DNA of 64,000 bases from positions 20,682-84,681 of the forward strand of contig CACBOA010000003.1 of NCBI GenBank assembly GCA_902540785.1, in the 5' to 3' direction. The stretch is from an uncultured Pelagibacteraceae bacterium (GTDB taxonomy: Bacteria; Pseudomonadota; Alphaproteobacteria; Pelagibacterales; Pelagibacteraceae). Within the stretch, counting starts at the first letter, position 1. Each line of letters starts with the position of its first letter. Positions 24,942 to 33,927 of this stretch are shown piece by piece. Position numbers and translations under genes: made by a program. The notes beneath the pieces are model-generated. The model was given only the letters and a program-made list of their open reading frames with translations. It was not told the origin of the DNA and did no database searches.

Positions 24942-25680
24942 TATTCAGTATTTCTAAATTTTCAAAATTCATTGGCCTAAGTTTTTCGTAGGACTCTTTT
25001 AAACTTTTTATATCATTAAAGGGGCCTATTAGTACTCTAAATTTTGTTTTAGAAAGTTGTTGTATTCTAGAATTTTTAATATTTGTTTCATTTTTAATTC
25101 GTGAAATCATAGTCTTTGCTGAACTTTTATGATAAAAATCAGCTAGTTTTATCGAATAGGAAAATTTAAGTTTTTTATTTTTCTTTTTCTTCTTAGGTGT
25201 TGAATTTAGATCTTTTATTTGAATACCATCAACTGGTGCTTTTTCAGCAACTTTTTTTTCTTCTTCGAATGTCTTACTTTTTTTTGCAATAAAAGCAGAA
25301 TTTCTTGAGACTAATGTTATTTTCAATAGTGGTTCATTAAAATCAAGACCCAAATCTTCGGCTATTCTTTTAGATATAACAGAATTATAAAAATCTGAAA
25401 ATTTTTGATTATTAGATTTTACTTCTGCAATCAAAGACTTGCCATTTTTTGGATTTGTAATCTTGACAGTTGATTTTCTTTTTAGTGATTTGTGATAAAT
25501 CATTAATGATCTATCATCCAATTTCTTTATTTTATCTAAACTTTCATCAAAAATTAAAGCAAATCCACTATTAGCATATTTTTTTTCTAATTTTATTTCG
25601 GTCTTATCTAATTGTTTAGGGATTTGGACACAACCTATCAAAAAAAAAGAGAGTAATATAAGTAAAATTTTATAGTTCAT
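24934..25680 (-). CDS. RlpA-like lipoprotein with C-terminal SPOR domain
   Basis: A 248-residue lipoprotein: signal residues 1-16 and lipobox IGCV (Cys17). Residues 30-125 (KSTVKITNPKNGKSLIAEVKSN, ISKRIAEDLGLD) look like a worn double-psi beta-barrel of RlpA septal lytic transglycosylases. A Lys-rich linker follows, then a SPOR domain (SYSIKLADFYHKSSAKTMI...RVLIGPFNDIKSLKESYEKL), which binds denuded glycan at division sites. I do not see the RlpA catalytic Asp and His pattern clearly, so enzymatic activity is doubtful. Position between mltB and dacA supports a cell-wall role. Confidence 0.65.
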   Translation of the reverse strand: MNYKILLILLSFFLIGCVQIPKQLDKTEIKLEKKYANSGFALIFDESLDKIKKLDDRSLMIYHKSLKRKSTVKITNPKNGKSLIAEVKSNNQKFSDFYNSVISKRIAEDLGLDFNEPLLKITLVSRNSAFIAKKSKTFEEEKKVAEKAPVDGIQIKDLNSTPKKKKKNKKLKFSYSIKLADFYHKSSAKTMISRIKNETNIKNSRIQQLSKTKFRVLIGPFNDIKSLKESYEKLRPMNFENLEILNNV

Positions 25681-26671
25681 TTTTAAATTTATCCTTTAAA
25701 GTACAAACAGCTAAAGCAAATCTCAAAGATCTATTCCATTGAAGAATTATTTCATAATTATCAAACACAATATAAGCAGGGTTTAAAGTATCCGCCCCTG
25801 GAATAATATCTTTGTCAGGAGTAATTATTGCTACATTATAGTTGGATTTTAAAAAACTTAATTCATCATAATTATCTATATATTTTTTAAAAAAACTTAA
25901 TCTTTTTTTATTTTGAAGTTTTTTAGCAGAAACATTTAAATATTTTTTTGGTATGTTTTTTTTAAGATCTATCCGGTAAAAGCAAGGAGAATTTTTTTTC
26001 CAACCAATCTTTTTTAGATAGTTTGCTGCAGACGCGTAAGCATCATGAGAATTTTTTAAATTTATATGATTGTCAGTATCAAAGTCAATTGCATGATTTT
26101 TTATAGTTGAGGGCATAAACTGAAAAAAACCAAATGCTCCTGCCCATGAACCATATAAAGATTTATAATCTATTTGTTTTTCATCTATTAACTTAAGTAA
26201 AATTAAAAGTTCTTCAGTAAAAAACTCAGATCTTCTTTTATCGTAGCTCAATGTTGCTAATGAAGAAATAATATCCATTTTACCAACATAAGTTCCATAA
26301 TTTGTTTCTATTCCCATTAATGATAGTAAAAGTTCTTTTTCAACCTCAAACTTATTTTCAACAACATTAATCAGCTCTTTATTATTTGAATAAAAGTTAA
26401 CACCTTTACTCAATTTTTTTGAAGACGCTCTTTTTGAAATATAAGTCTTAGTATCCTCGTAAAATTCAGGTTGATATCGATCATATTTTATTACATTCGA
26501 TAGAAACCTAGCATCAGTCATTACAAGATCAAAAGTTTGCTCAGAAATATTATTTGCTAAAGCTCTTTGTTTAAAATTTTTTTTCCAATTTTCAAAGTTT
26601 TGAATTTCATTAGAAAAGGAATTAGACTGGAAAAAAAATACAATTAAAAAAAAAATCTTAATTTTGTTCAT
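25670..26671 (-). CDS. mltB: lytic murein transglycosylase, MltB type
   Basis: A 333-residue exported enzyme with a signal peptide (about residues 1-20). The SLT-2 domain shows VMTDARFLSNVIKYDRYQPEF, LLSLMGIETNYGTYVG with the catalytic Glu, SSLATLSYDKRRSEFF, SWAGAFGFFQFMPSTI and YASAANYLKKIGWKK. It cleaves glycan strands to 1,6-anhydromuropeptides. No lipobox is evident, unlike E. coli MltB, so it may be soluble in the periplasm. The C-terminal part beyond about 270 is shorter than in relatives with a peptidoglycan-binding domain. Confidence 0.9.
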   Translation of the reverse strand: MNKIKIFFLIVFFFQSNSFSNEIQNFENWKKNFKQRALANNISEQTFDLVMTDARFLSNVIKYDRYQPEFYEDTKTYISKRASSKKLSKGVNFYSNNKELINVVENKFEVEKELLLSLMGIETNYGTYVGKMDIISSLATLSYDKRRSEFFTEELLILLKLIDEKQIDYKSLYGSWAGAFGFFQFMPSTIKNHAIDFDTDNHINLKNSHDAYASAANYLKKIGWKKNSPCFYRIDLKKNIPKKYLNVSAKKLQNKKRLSFFKKYIDNYDELSFLKSNYNVAIITPDKDIIPGADTLNPAYIVFDNYEIILQWNRSLRFALAVCTLKDKFKNEL

Positions 26672-27536
26672 ATAAGTCGTTTAAATATATAATTACAGCA
26701 ATCCAAATGATAATAAAACTTAGAAATTTCACTAATGAAAAATCCTCCCCATAATAAAAATAACCTAAAATGAACTGTAAAGTTGGAGTAATGTAAAATA
26801 TCATTCCAGTCGGACCTAAACCAATTAACTCAACTCCTCTTACATAAAGAAACAAGGGAATCACTGTCATTGGACCGGCTAAAAGCAAATACATACTTAG
26901 TACTGGGTTATTCAAACTAAAATCATTTAAGTCGTTATTCGCAATAATATAAAATGCAACAAGAGCAAATGGAAAAATATACAAACTTTCAATTAATAAT
27001 CCAATGTCAGTATCTATTTTAATTTTTTTTCTTACTAAGTTGTAAAATGCCCAACTAAAAGCTACGATAAGACCAACCCAAGGCAAGGATTTAAGATTAA
27101 ATAAGATTAATATTATAATTGATATTAAAACTAAAAGGATTGAAAAAATTCTTTTTTTATTAAGTTTTTCTTTAAAAAAAATGTATCCTAAAAGTACACT
27201 AATTATTGGCATAATAAAATATCCGAAACTTGCATCTATAATTCTTTCGGAAGCTACAGCGTAAATCCATATAGACCAATTAACAAAAATTAAAAAACCA
27301 GATAAAAATAACGCGATTATTTTTTTTTTATCTTTTATTTCTTTTAGAAACATTTGCCATTTAGATAAAAAAGTTGTGGTTAAAATTAACATGATTGCAG
27401 TCCATAAACATCTATGTACTACTAACTCAGTATAACCAATAAAAGATACTGACTCAAAATATATAACTCCAATAAATCCCCACCAAAATGAACCTAGTGA
27501 AGTTAAAATCAAACCTTTATTAAAATTATTTTTCAT
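26658..27536 (-). CDS. rarD: RarD-type EamA permease
   Basis: A 292-residue membrane protein with about ten helices. The start GLILTSLGSFWWGFIGVIYF, ELVVHRCLWTAIMLI, WSIWIYAVASERIIDASFGYFIMPII and LAGPMTVIPLFLYVRGVELIGLGPTGMIFYITPTLQF are typical of RarD. Substrate unknown; family members include chloramphenicol-sensitivity proteins and amino-acid exporters. It overlaps the mltB start by 14 bases and is first in the minus-strand run. Confidence 0.87.
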   Translation of the reverse strand: MKNNFNKGLILTSLGSFWWGFIGVIYFESVSFIGYTELVVHRCLWTAIMLILTTTFLSKWQMFLKEIKDKKKIIALFLSGFLIFVNWSIWIYAVASERIIDASFGYFIMPIISVLLGYIFFKEKLNKKRIFSILLVLISIIILILFNLKSLPWVGLIVAFSWAFYNLVRKKIKIDTDIGLLIESLYIFPFALVAFYIIANNDLNDFSLNNPVLSMYLLLAGPMTVIPLFLYVRGVELIGLGPTGMIFYITPTLQFILGYFYYGEDFSLVKFLSFIIIWIAVIIYLNDLYEQN

Positions 27537-27580
27537 ACTAATTAAATGGACAAATTATCAAGACTAATTAGACTATTTTA

Positions 27581-27609
27581 TTGTTGAATTAAATATTTTT
27601 AATTATAAA
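27581..27609 (+). promoter_or_regulatory. promoter of tRNA-Ser
   Basis: A TTGTTG box at 27581-27586, a 17-base spacer and TATAAA at 27604-27609 place a start point five or so bases before the tRNA 5' end. Confidence 0.5.
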
Positions 27610-27620
27610 AGCTTTTACAC

Positions 27621-27710
27621 GGAGAGATGGCTGAGCGGTTGAAAGCACCGGTCTTGAAAACCGGCAAAGGGGTAACTCTTTCCTGGGTTCGAATCCCAGT
27701 CTCTCCGCCA
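27621..27710 (+). tRNA. tRNA-Ser (TGA)
   Basis: Class II tRNA with a long variable arm (AAAGGGGTAACTCTTTC). Acceptor GGAGAGA/TCTCTCC, anticodon stem CCGGT/ACCGG region with loop CTTGAAA (anticodon TGA), T-arm CTGGGTTCGAATCCCAG, discriminator G and encoded CCA. Confidence 0.97.
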
Positions 27711-27719
27711 TCAAAATTA

Positions 27720-27977
27720 TCAATATTCAAAATTTCTAAATAAGTTGTTAATTTTATTATTGTCAAATTTCACATCGGTTTTTAAACCATTATAAAAATT
27801 ATAAAGATTGTTATCATCTACTTCTAAGAGCTGTAATAATTCATTTAAGTCGCTAAAATCTAATTCATTTAAGTATTTATTGGTGAAAGCTCCTAATAGT
27901 TTATCCATTTCTTTAGTGCCACGATAATTTGATCTATAAATTATTTTTTTTTTTATTTGTTCTATATCAGTGGTCAT
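27720..27977 (-). CDS. sdhE: FAD assembly factor SdhE (SDHAF2 family)
   Basis: An 85-residue all-helical protein with the signature RSNYRGTKEMDKLLGAF; the RGxxE motif near residue 19 contacts the flavoprotein. SdhE helps attach FAD covalently to succinate dehydrogenase. Remaining family pattern: LNELLQLLEVDDNNLYNFYNGL. It is divergent from recG, the usual alphaproteobacterial pairing, with 22 bases between the starts. Confidence 0.9.
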   Translation of the reverse strand: MTTDIEQIKKKIIYRSNYRGTKEMDKLLGAFTNKYLNELDFSDLNELLQLLEVDDNNLYNFYNGLKTDVKFDNNKINNLFRNFEY

Positions 27978-27999
27978 AATAGGAATATAATATTAGTTT

Positions 28000-30051
28000 A
28001 TGGATATTAAAAGAAATTATGAATATTTATTGTCTGATTTAAGTTCTCTAAAAGGAGTAGGTACAAAGACATCAAATTTGTTAAAAAAGAAAAAAATAAA
28101 TACTATTTTTGATCTTTTATGGAAATTACCAAAATCTTATACAGATCGGAGTTTATCATCAAAAATTGAAAATTTAAAAATAGATGAAGTACAAACTATT
28201 ACTATAATCCCACAAAAATATTCATTTCCTAGAGTAAGAAACTTACCAAATCGAGTTTTATGCAAAGATGATACTGGTGAAATAGATTGTGTTTTTTTTA
28301 ATAGTTATGAGGGATATATTAAAAAGATACTGCCTATTGGAAAAGAAATTACAATTAGTGGTAAGATTAAATATTTTAGGAACAAATATCAATTAACAAA
28401 TCCGAAATATGTTTCAGAGGACTCATCTATTATAAAACAAAAACATAATAGTTATTCATTGACTGATGGTATTAGTGAAAAGGTTTATAATAAGATAATG
28501 TTACAAATAATTAAAAATTTACCTAAAATCGATGAATGGCACTCAAAAAAAATATTAAAAAAGTTTGATAATATTGGATGGAATGACTCAATCAAAAAGT
28601 TACATGAACCCGAAAATATTGGTAAATTTAAAGAACACTTTTATCAAAGACTCGCATTTGATGAGATTTTTTCAACTTTTTTAGTAAACTCAGAAATTAG
28701 AAAAAAAATAAAGAAAATTAAAAAAACAAAAAAAAAATTTGATCTTAAAAAACAAAATGAAATAGTATCTAATTTAGAGTTTTCATTAACCAGTGACCAA
28801 ATTAAAACATTAAATGAGATCAATAATGATTTATGTTCAGATAATAAAATGTTTAGGTTGCTTCAAGGAGATGTTGGCAGTGGAAAAACAATAGTATCTT
28901 TGTTATCTGCATTCAATACTATTAATTCTGATTTTCAGGTTGCAGTTATGGCACCTACTGAAATTTTGTCTAGACAACACTTTTTATTAGCAAAGAAAAT
29001 ATTTCCAGAAAATATTAAAATTGAGTTACTTTCTGGAAAATCAACCTATAAAAATAAAAAGATTATTTTAGATAAACTTTTAAAAAAAGAGATTGATATA
29101 ATTTTTGGAACACATGCTTTATTTCAAAAAAAAGTAGAATTTAAAAAACTAGGATTAATAATAATTGACGAACAACATAAATTTGGGGTTAATCAAAGAA
29201 AAAAATTATCTGATAAAGCTGGAAAAGATTGCGATGTTCTTTTAATGACGGCTACACCAATTCCACGTACTTTAACAATGACTATTTATGGTGATATGGA
29301 CCTTTCAATTATAAGAGAAAAGCCTAATAGTCGAAAACCTGTAAAAACTTATAGTAAACTAGAAAGCAAGATTGAAGATGTGATAAAATTCATTAAAAAA
29401 GAAATTAAACTTGGAAACCAAATTTTCTGGGTATGTCCATTAATAGAGGAATCTAAAAAAATTGACCATACCTCAGCAATTAAAAAGTTTGAATATCTAA
29501 AAAAAATATTTCCTAATGAGGTTTATTTACTTCATGGAAAAACAACCAATGAGGAAAAAGAAAAAATTCTGAATAAATTTTTAAGAAATGAATTTAAAAT
29601 TTTAGTTTCAACTACTATCATTGAGGTTGGTATAGATTTTCCTAATGCAAATGTAATTATAATTGAAAATGCAAATAAATTTGGTTTGTCTCAATTACAT
29701 CAGCTTAGAGGTAGAGTTGGAAGAGGTAACAAAGAATCTTCATGTGTATTAATGTTTAAGTCAAATCTAAGTGATAATGCTAAAAAAAGAATCAATATAT
29801 TAAAAGGATCAAATGATGGTTTTGAAATATCTGAGGAGGATATGAAGTTAAGAGGTTTTGGAGATATTCTTGGCTTTAAACAAAGTGGAGTCAAAAACTT
29901 TAAATTAGCCGATCCTATACATAATCATAATCTTTTTATTTTAGCAGAAAAAGAAATTAAAAGAATAGAAAATGAAAAAGAAGACATAAGTAAATTTAAG
30001 CCATTAATTAAATTATATGATCGAGCAGATATAATTAATGATATTGTTTAA
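28000..30051 (+). CDS. recG: ATP-dependent DNA helicase RecG
   Basis: A 683-residue superfamily 2 helicase. The N-terminal wedge/OB domain covers about residues 1-170 (DLSSLKGVGTKTSNLLKK, RVLCKDDTGEIDCVFFNS). The motor has Walker A LQGDVGSGKT, the TATPIPRTL motif, DEQHKFG (DExH box), and motif VI QLRGRVGRG. The TRG-like C-terminal LRGFGDILGFKQSG follows. RecG remodels stalled forks and branched DNA. The length is normal. Its last four bases overlap the convergent DUF502 gene. Confidence 0.95.
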   Translation: MDIKRNYEYLLSDLSSLKGVGTKTSNLLKKKKINTIFDLLWKLPKSYTDRSLSSKIENLKIDEVQTITIIPQKYSFPRVRNLPNRVLCKDDTGEIDCVFFNSYEGYIKKILPIGKEITISGKIKYFRNKYQLTNPKYVSEDSSIIKQKHNSYSLTDGISEKVYNKIMLQIIKNLPKIDEWHSKKILKKFDNIGWNDSIKKLHEPENIGKFKEHFYQRLAFDEIFSTFLVNSEIRKKIKKIKKTKKKFDLKKQNEIVSNLEFSLTSDQIKTLNEINNDLCSDNKMFRLLQGDVGSGKTIVSLLSAFNTINSDFQVAVMAPTEILSRQHFLLAKKIFPENIKIELLSGKSTYKNKKIILDKLLKKEIDIIFGTHALFQKKVEFKKLGLIIIDEQHKFGVNQRKKLSDKAGKDCDVLLMTATPIPRTLTMTIYGDMDLSIIREKPNSRKPVKTYSKLESKIEDVIKFIKKEIKLGNQIFWVCPLIEESKKIDHTSAIKKFEYLKKIFPNEVYLLHGKTTNEEKEKILNKFLRNEFKILVSTTIIEVGIDFPNANVIIIENANKFGLSQLHQLRGRVGRGNKESSCVLMFKSNLSDNAKKRINILKGSNDGFEISEEDMKLRGFGDILGFKQSGVKNFKLADPIHNHNLFILAEKEIKRIENEKEDISKFKPLIKLYDRADIINDIV

Positions 30052-30659
30052 TTCTTACCTGAAGATGTTCCAGCAGAAACAATAAATTTCGACGCTTCCT
30101 CAAAAGTCATATCAAGATAGATTACGTCCTCTATCGGAAACATTAATAAAAATCCACTTGTTGGATTTGGAGTCGTCGGCACAAAAACATTAATCAATTT
30201 TTTATTAGTTTTTTTTGCCATTTCGCCAGTATTTTCTTTTGTTGCAAAACCTACAGCCCACACACCTTTTCTGGGATATTCAATCAAAACTACACTTTTT
30301 TTATCGTTGTCTTTTTTTGAAAATGTTTCTGTCATTTGAACTATGGCAGAATAAATGGTTCTTAAAAATGGAATTCTTTTAAAAAGATCATCAATAAGTT
30401 TTAAAATTCGTTTTCCTAAAAAAGATAAAGATAAACCTCCAACAATAGTTATAAATATTAGTGAAATTAAAATTTCTATACCTGGAATTTCATATGGTAG
30501 ATAACTATTTGGATTAATATTTTCAGGTAAAATTTTAGAAGAAAGACCAATTAGAACTTTACTAAGGTATAAGGTAAAACCTATCGGAATAAGAACAACT
30601 ACTCCTGTAATGAAATAGTTTCTTAAAAGTAAAGTTATTGATTTTTTCTTTTTTGACAT
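30048..30659 (-). CDS. DUF502 family membrane protein
   Basis: A 203-residue protein with two N-terminal membrane helices (about residues 12-35 and 58-82) and a C-terminal beta-rich domain with VVLIEYPRKGVWAVGF, NVFVPTTPNPTSGFLLMFP and MTFEEASKFIVSAG. These are the DUF502 hallmarks; in Alphaproteobacteria it is commonly next to recG. Function unknown. Confidence 0.85.
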   Translation of the reverse strand: MSKKKKSITLLLRNYFITGVVVLIPIGFTLYLSKVLIGLSSKILPENINPNSYLPYEIPGIEILISLIFITIVGGLSLSFLGKRILKLIDDLFKRIPFLRTIYSAIVQMTETFSKKDNDKKSVVLIEYPRKGVWAVGFATKENTGEMAKKTNKKLINVFVPTTPNPTSGFLLMFPIEDVIYLDMTFEEASKFIVSAGTSSGKN

Positions 30660-30769
30660 ATTTAATTAAAACTTGAATAAATAACAAAAATAATTGCAAT
30701 TATAAATAACACTAATAAAATTTTGTTATTTAGATTCATGCATAAATATAATATCAATGTTAAAGAAAA

Positions 30770-31597
30770 ATGAATAGAAGAAAATTTTTATCCTATGTTG
30801 GCTGTAGTTGTGGCGGTTTTATTCTCAATTCATGCGCAACAGCACCTATTACTGAAAGAAAACAGTTAAGTATAATTCCCGAAGCAAAATTAAATGCTCA
30901 AGCAGCAAAAATCTATGAAAAAGTTAAGAAAAAAGAAAAATTAAGCAAAGATACTAAAACAATAAATCTAATAAAAAATATTGGACAAAAGATGGAGGAT
31001 TCGATTAGTGAATATTTTTATCAATCTAAATTAGATGATCCTACAAAATATTTTGATTGGGAATATATACTAATTGAAAATAAAAAAGTCAGGAATGCCT
31101 GGTGTATGCCAGGTGGTAAAATTGCAGTTTACACAGGTATATTAGATGTTACCAAAAATAAAAATGGTCTAGCTGCAGTAATGGGACACGAAATTGCTCA
31201 TGCAGTAGCAAAGCATTCAGTAGAAAGAGCAAGCAGGGGAACATTATTGAATGTTGGCACTAAAATTATTGATATTGCAAGTGGAGGAGTTTTGTCAGAT
31301 ATAAATAGAACTACAGGTATGGATACTGTAGGACTATTATCTCAATTAGGAATAATGAACCCTTTTAATAGAAAACAAGAGAGTGAAGCTGATTATCTCG
31401 GTATGATTTTTTCCTCTTTATCTGGTTATGATATTAGAGAAACTCCAAAGATTTGGGAAAGAATGAAAGAATATAACAAAGGTCAAACTCCACCAGAATT
31501 TATGAGCACGCATCCTTCACCTGAAAATAGAATTAAAAAAATAAATGAGTGGACAAATCAAATACTTTTAGAATACCCACCACTTAAGATTTCTTAA
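30770..31597 (+). CDS. M48 family metalloprotease, lipoprotein
   Basis: A 275-residue exported peptidase. The N-terminus RRKFLSYVGCSCGGFILNSC resembles a twin-arginine-type signal and has a lipobox LNSC (Cys22). The zinc motif is MGHEIAHAVAKH (His140, Glu141, His144), and the third ligand lies in RKQESEADYLG. The start TERKQLSIIPEAKLN is shared with Oma1/LoiP-type M48 proteases, which degrade misfolded outer-membrane or oxidised proteins. The gene is monocistronic. I see no strong terminator before tRNA-Lys. Confidence 0.9.
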   Translation: MNRRKFLSYVGCSCGGFILNSCATAPITERKQLSIIPEAKLNAQAAKIYEKVKKKEKLSKDTKTINLIKNIGQKMEDSISEYFYQSKLDDPTKYFDWEYILIENKKVRNAWCMPGGKIAVYTGILDVTKNKNGLAAVMGHEIAHAVAKHSVERASRGTLLNVGTKIIDIASGGVLSDINRTTGMDTVGLLSQLGIMNPFNRKQESEADYLGMIFSSLSGYDIRETPKIWERMKEYNKGQTPPEFMSTHPSPENRIKKINEWTNQILLEYPPLKIS

Positions 31598-31601
31598 GAT
31601 T

Positions 31602-31677
<76 letters not shown>

Positions 31678-31759
31678 AAATCAAATATCGATTGAGATGT
31701 ATATACATAATTATAAGAATAATTCAAATGGCAATTTGTGAGACAAAAAAGTTAATTAA

Positions 31760-32872
31760 CTACAACTTATCTATATATTTATCATGAAATTCCTTAAATG
31801 TGCCATTGCGGATATTTTTCCTTATTAGTGACATTAATTCTTGATAGAAGTTAATATTATGTAAAGTTAATAACATTGAACCAAGAATTTCATTTGTATT
31901 AAACAAATGATTTAAGTAGCTTTTAGAATATTTATTTAGATCAAGATTTTTTACCGCTGGATCAAGAGGAGAATCATCATTTTGATATTTGCTATTTCTA
32001 ATATTAACTCTTCCATTCCATGTAAAAGCTAAACCAGTTCTTCCAGATCTTGTTGGTAAAACACAATCAAACATATCAATACCTCTCATTACAGCTCCTA
32101 AGATATCAGATGGAGTACCAACACCCATTAAATAATGAGGTTTTTCATATGGGAGAATATCTTTTAGAATATCTAATACCCCAAACATTTCTTTTTGTGT
32201 CTCACCTACAGCCAATCCACCAACAGCATATCCATCAAATTCTATGTTTGTTAGTTCTTTCAAAGATTGTTTTCTCAAATCCTCAAATAATCCTCCTTGA
32301 ATAATTCCAAATAATGCTTTGTGAGGATTTCGTCCAAAAGCTTTCTTAGATCTTTCAGCCCAATACAAAGATAATTTCATAGAATCATTTATCAAATCAT
32401 AATCTTTCGTATTTTTGGGACATTCATCCATTATCATACAAATATCTGAATTAAGACCTAATTGAATTTCAATACTTTTTTCTGGACTTAAAATAAATTT
32501 TTTTCCATCTATATGTGAATTAAAAATTGCACCTTTTTCCCTGTCAATTTTATTTAATTTTGAAAGAGACATAACCTGAAAACCTCCTGAGTCTGTAAGT
32601 ATAGGTAGGTCGCAATTCATAAATTTGTGTAAGCCACCTACTCTTTCAATTCTTTCTACACCAGGTCTGATCATTAAATGGTATGTATTACAAAGGATTA
32701 TTTCTGAATTAGTTTTCTTAATATCACTAATTGTACAAGCTTTAACTGTTGCCTGCGTACCTACAGGCATAAAAGCTGGGGTGTGTATATCACCTCTATG
32801 TGTTTTTATTACACCTTCTCTAGCATAACCATCAGTTTTGGAAACCTCAAAAGCAAATTTTTTGATATCCAT
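31760..32872 (-). CDS. tgt: tRNA-guanine transglycosylase, without the zinc cysteines
   Basis: A 370-residue Tgt, which exchanges guanine 34 for preQ1 in tRNAs with GUN anticodons. Catalytic segments are intact: LTDSGGFQVMS (Asp94 base), MDECP, GGLAVGE, LMGVGTP and the nucleophile Asp269 in MFDCVLPTRSGRTG. The C-terminal zinc site is not. In E. coli the ligands come from ECDCYTCKNYS and a later His. The gapless equivalent here is AVKNLDLNKYS (residues 306-316), so all three Cys are replaced by Val, Asn and Leu, while the His in LLTLHN (His338) stays. It may fold without zinc. It begins 13 bases after the ppiase gene. Confidence 0.95.
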   Translation of the reverse strand: MDIKKFAFEVSKTDGYAREGVIKTHRGDIHTPAFMPVGTQATVKACTISDIKKTNSEIILCNTYHLMIRPGVERIERVGGLHKFMNCDLPILTDSGGFQVMSLSKLNKIDREKGAIFNSHIDGKKFILSPEKSIEIQLGLNSDICMIMDECPKNTKDYDLINDSMKLSLYWAERSKKAFGRNPHKALFGIIQGGLFEDLRKQSLKELTNIEFDGYAVGGLAVGETQKEMFGVLDILKDILPYEKPHYLMGVGTPSDILGAVMRGIDMFDCVLPTRSGRTGLAFTWNGRVNIRNSKYQNDDSPLDPAVKNLDLNKYSKSYLNHLFNTNEILGSMLLTLHNINFYQELMSLIRKNIRNGTFKEFHDKYIDKL

Positions 32873-32885
32873 TTAAAAATTATGA

Positions 32886-33440
32886 TTATTTAAAACTTAT
32901 AATCTTATCTGGATCACTTACCGCCCCATTATTATTTTCATCTCCTCTTTTAATTTTGTCAACAAATTCCATGCCCTCAATAACTTTTCCAAAAACTGTG
33001 TATTGCTTATCTAGAAAAGGTGCAGGCTTAAAACATATAAAAAACTGACTATTGGCACTGTTAGGGTTTGAGGATCTAGCCATGGATAAAGTTCCTCTAT
33101 CATGTGGAAGATTACTAAATTCTTGATTTAGGTCAGGTAGATCTGATCCACCCATTCCAGCCATACTTAAATTAAAATCTTTAGAATTTGAGTTTCCAAA
33201 CTTTACATCTCCTGTTTGTGCCATGAAACCATCTATCACTCTATGAAAAACAACTCCATCATATTTACCGACTGATGCTAATTCTTTAATTCGTTTTACG
33301 TGATTTGGGGCAACATCATCAAATAATTCTATTTTAACATCACCATCTTTAAGTTTTAAGATCATTATATTTTCCTCCGATATTGATTGATTAATTAATA
33401 CAAAAAATAAAAAAAATAATTTTAAACTTATCTTAAACAT
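32886..33440 (-). CDS. cyclophilin-type peptidyl-prolyl isomerase, exported
   Basis: A 184-residue cyclophilin with a signal peptide (about residues 1-21). Active-site features are the VVFHRVIDGFMAQTGD segment with Arg and Phe, GTLSMARSSNPNSANSQFFI with the Gln and Phe of the substrate pocket, and YTVFGKVIEGM. It should speed proline isomerisation in the periplasm. It overlaps the end of coaD by eight bases and is likely in the gyrA-coaD operon. Confidence 0.92.
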   Translation of the reverse strand: MFKISLKLFFLFFVLINQSISEENIMILKLKDGDVKIELFDDVAPNHVKRIKELASVGKYDGVVFHRVIDGFMAQTGDVKFGNSNSKDFNLSMAGMGGSDLPDLNQEFSNLPHDRGTLSMARSSNPNSANSQFFICFKPAPFLDKQYTVFGKVIEGMEFVDKIKRGDENNNGAVSDPDKIISFK

Positions 33441-33927
33441 ATTTTCTTTCTAAAGCTTTTATAGTGCTTTTAGTTGTAAATTTTTTAATATTACCTTTTA
33501 ATTTTACAATTTCTTTTACAAATTTTGATGAAATAATTTGATTTTCAACGTCAGACATTAAAAAGACAGTTTCTATACTATTATTAAGTTTTCTATTCAT
33601 TCCAGCAAGTTGAAACTCATATTCAAAATCTGAAGCTGCTCTAAGCCCTCTTAGTATAATGTTGGCTTTATTTTTTTTACATAAATCAGTTGTTAATGTA
33701 TTAAAAGCGATTACATCAATTTTATTTTTACTAAGCTTTAAATCAGAAAAAAGTGCTTTTTTAACAATCTCTATTCTCTCATCAATATCAAATAAATAAT
33801 TTTTATTATCAACATCAGAAACTGCAACTATTATCTTATTAAATAATTTTAATCCTTTCTTAATAACGTCTATATGACCATAAGTAATTGGATCAAAGGT
33901 TCCTGGATAAATTGCAATTTTAGTCAT
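33433..33927 (-). CDS. coaD: phosphopantetheine adenylyltransferase
   Basis: A 164-residue nucleotidyltransferase: IYPGTFDPITYGHIDVI with the HxGH-type motif YGHI, ILRGLRAASDFEYEFQLAGMNRKL and the SSKFVKEI segment (ISSTxxR-like). It makes dephospho-CoA from 4'-phosphopantetheine, the penultimate CoA step. It shares one base with the gyrA stop. The order gyrA-coaD-ppi is typical of Alphaproteobacteria. Confidence 0.95.
   Translation of the reverse strand: MTKIAIYPGTFDPITYGHIDVIKKGLKLFNKIIVAVSDVDNKNYLFDIDERIEIVKKALFSDLKLSKNKIDVIAFNTLTTDLCKKNKANIILRGLRAASDFEYEFQLAGMNRKLNNSIETVFLMSDVENQIISSKFVKEIVKLKGNIKKFTTKSTIKALERKYV

Noticed and set aside
31590..31600. Intrinsic terminator after the M48 gene
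   Set aside because: CTTAAG-ATTT-CTTAAG is a short stem with no T-run; not strong enough to call.
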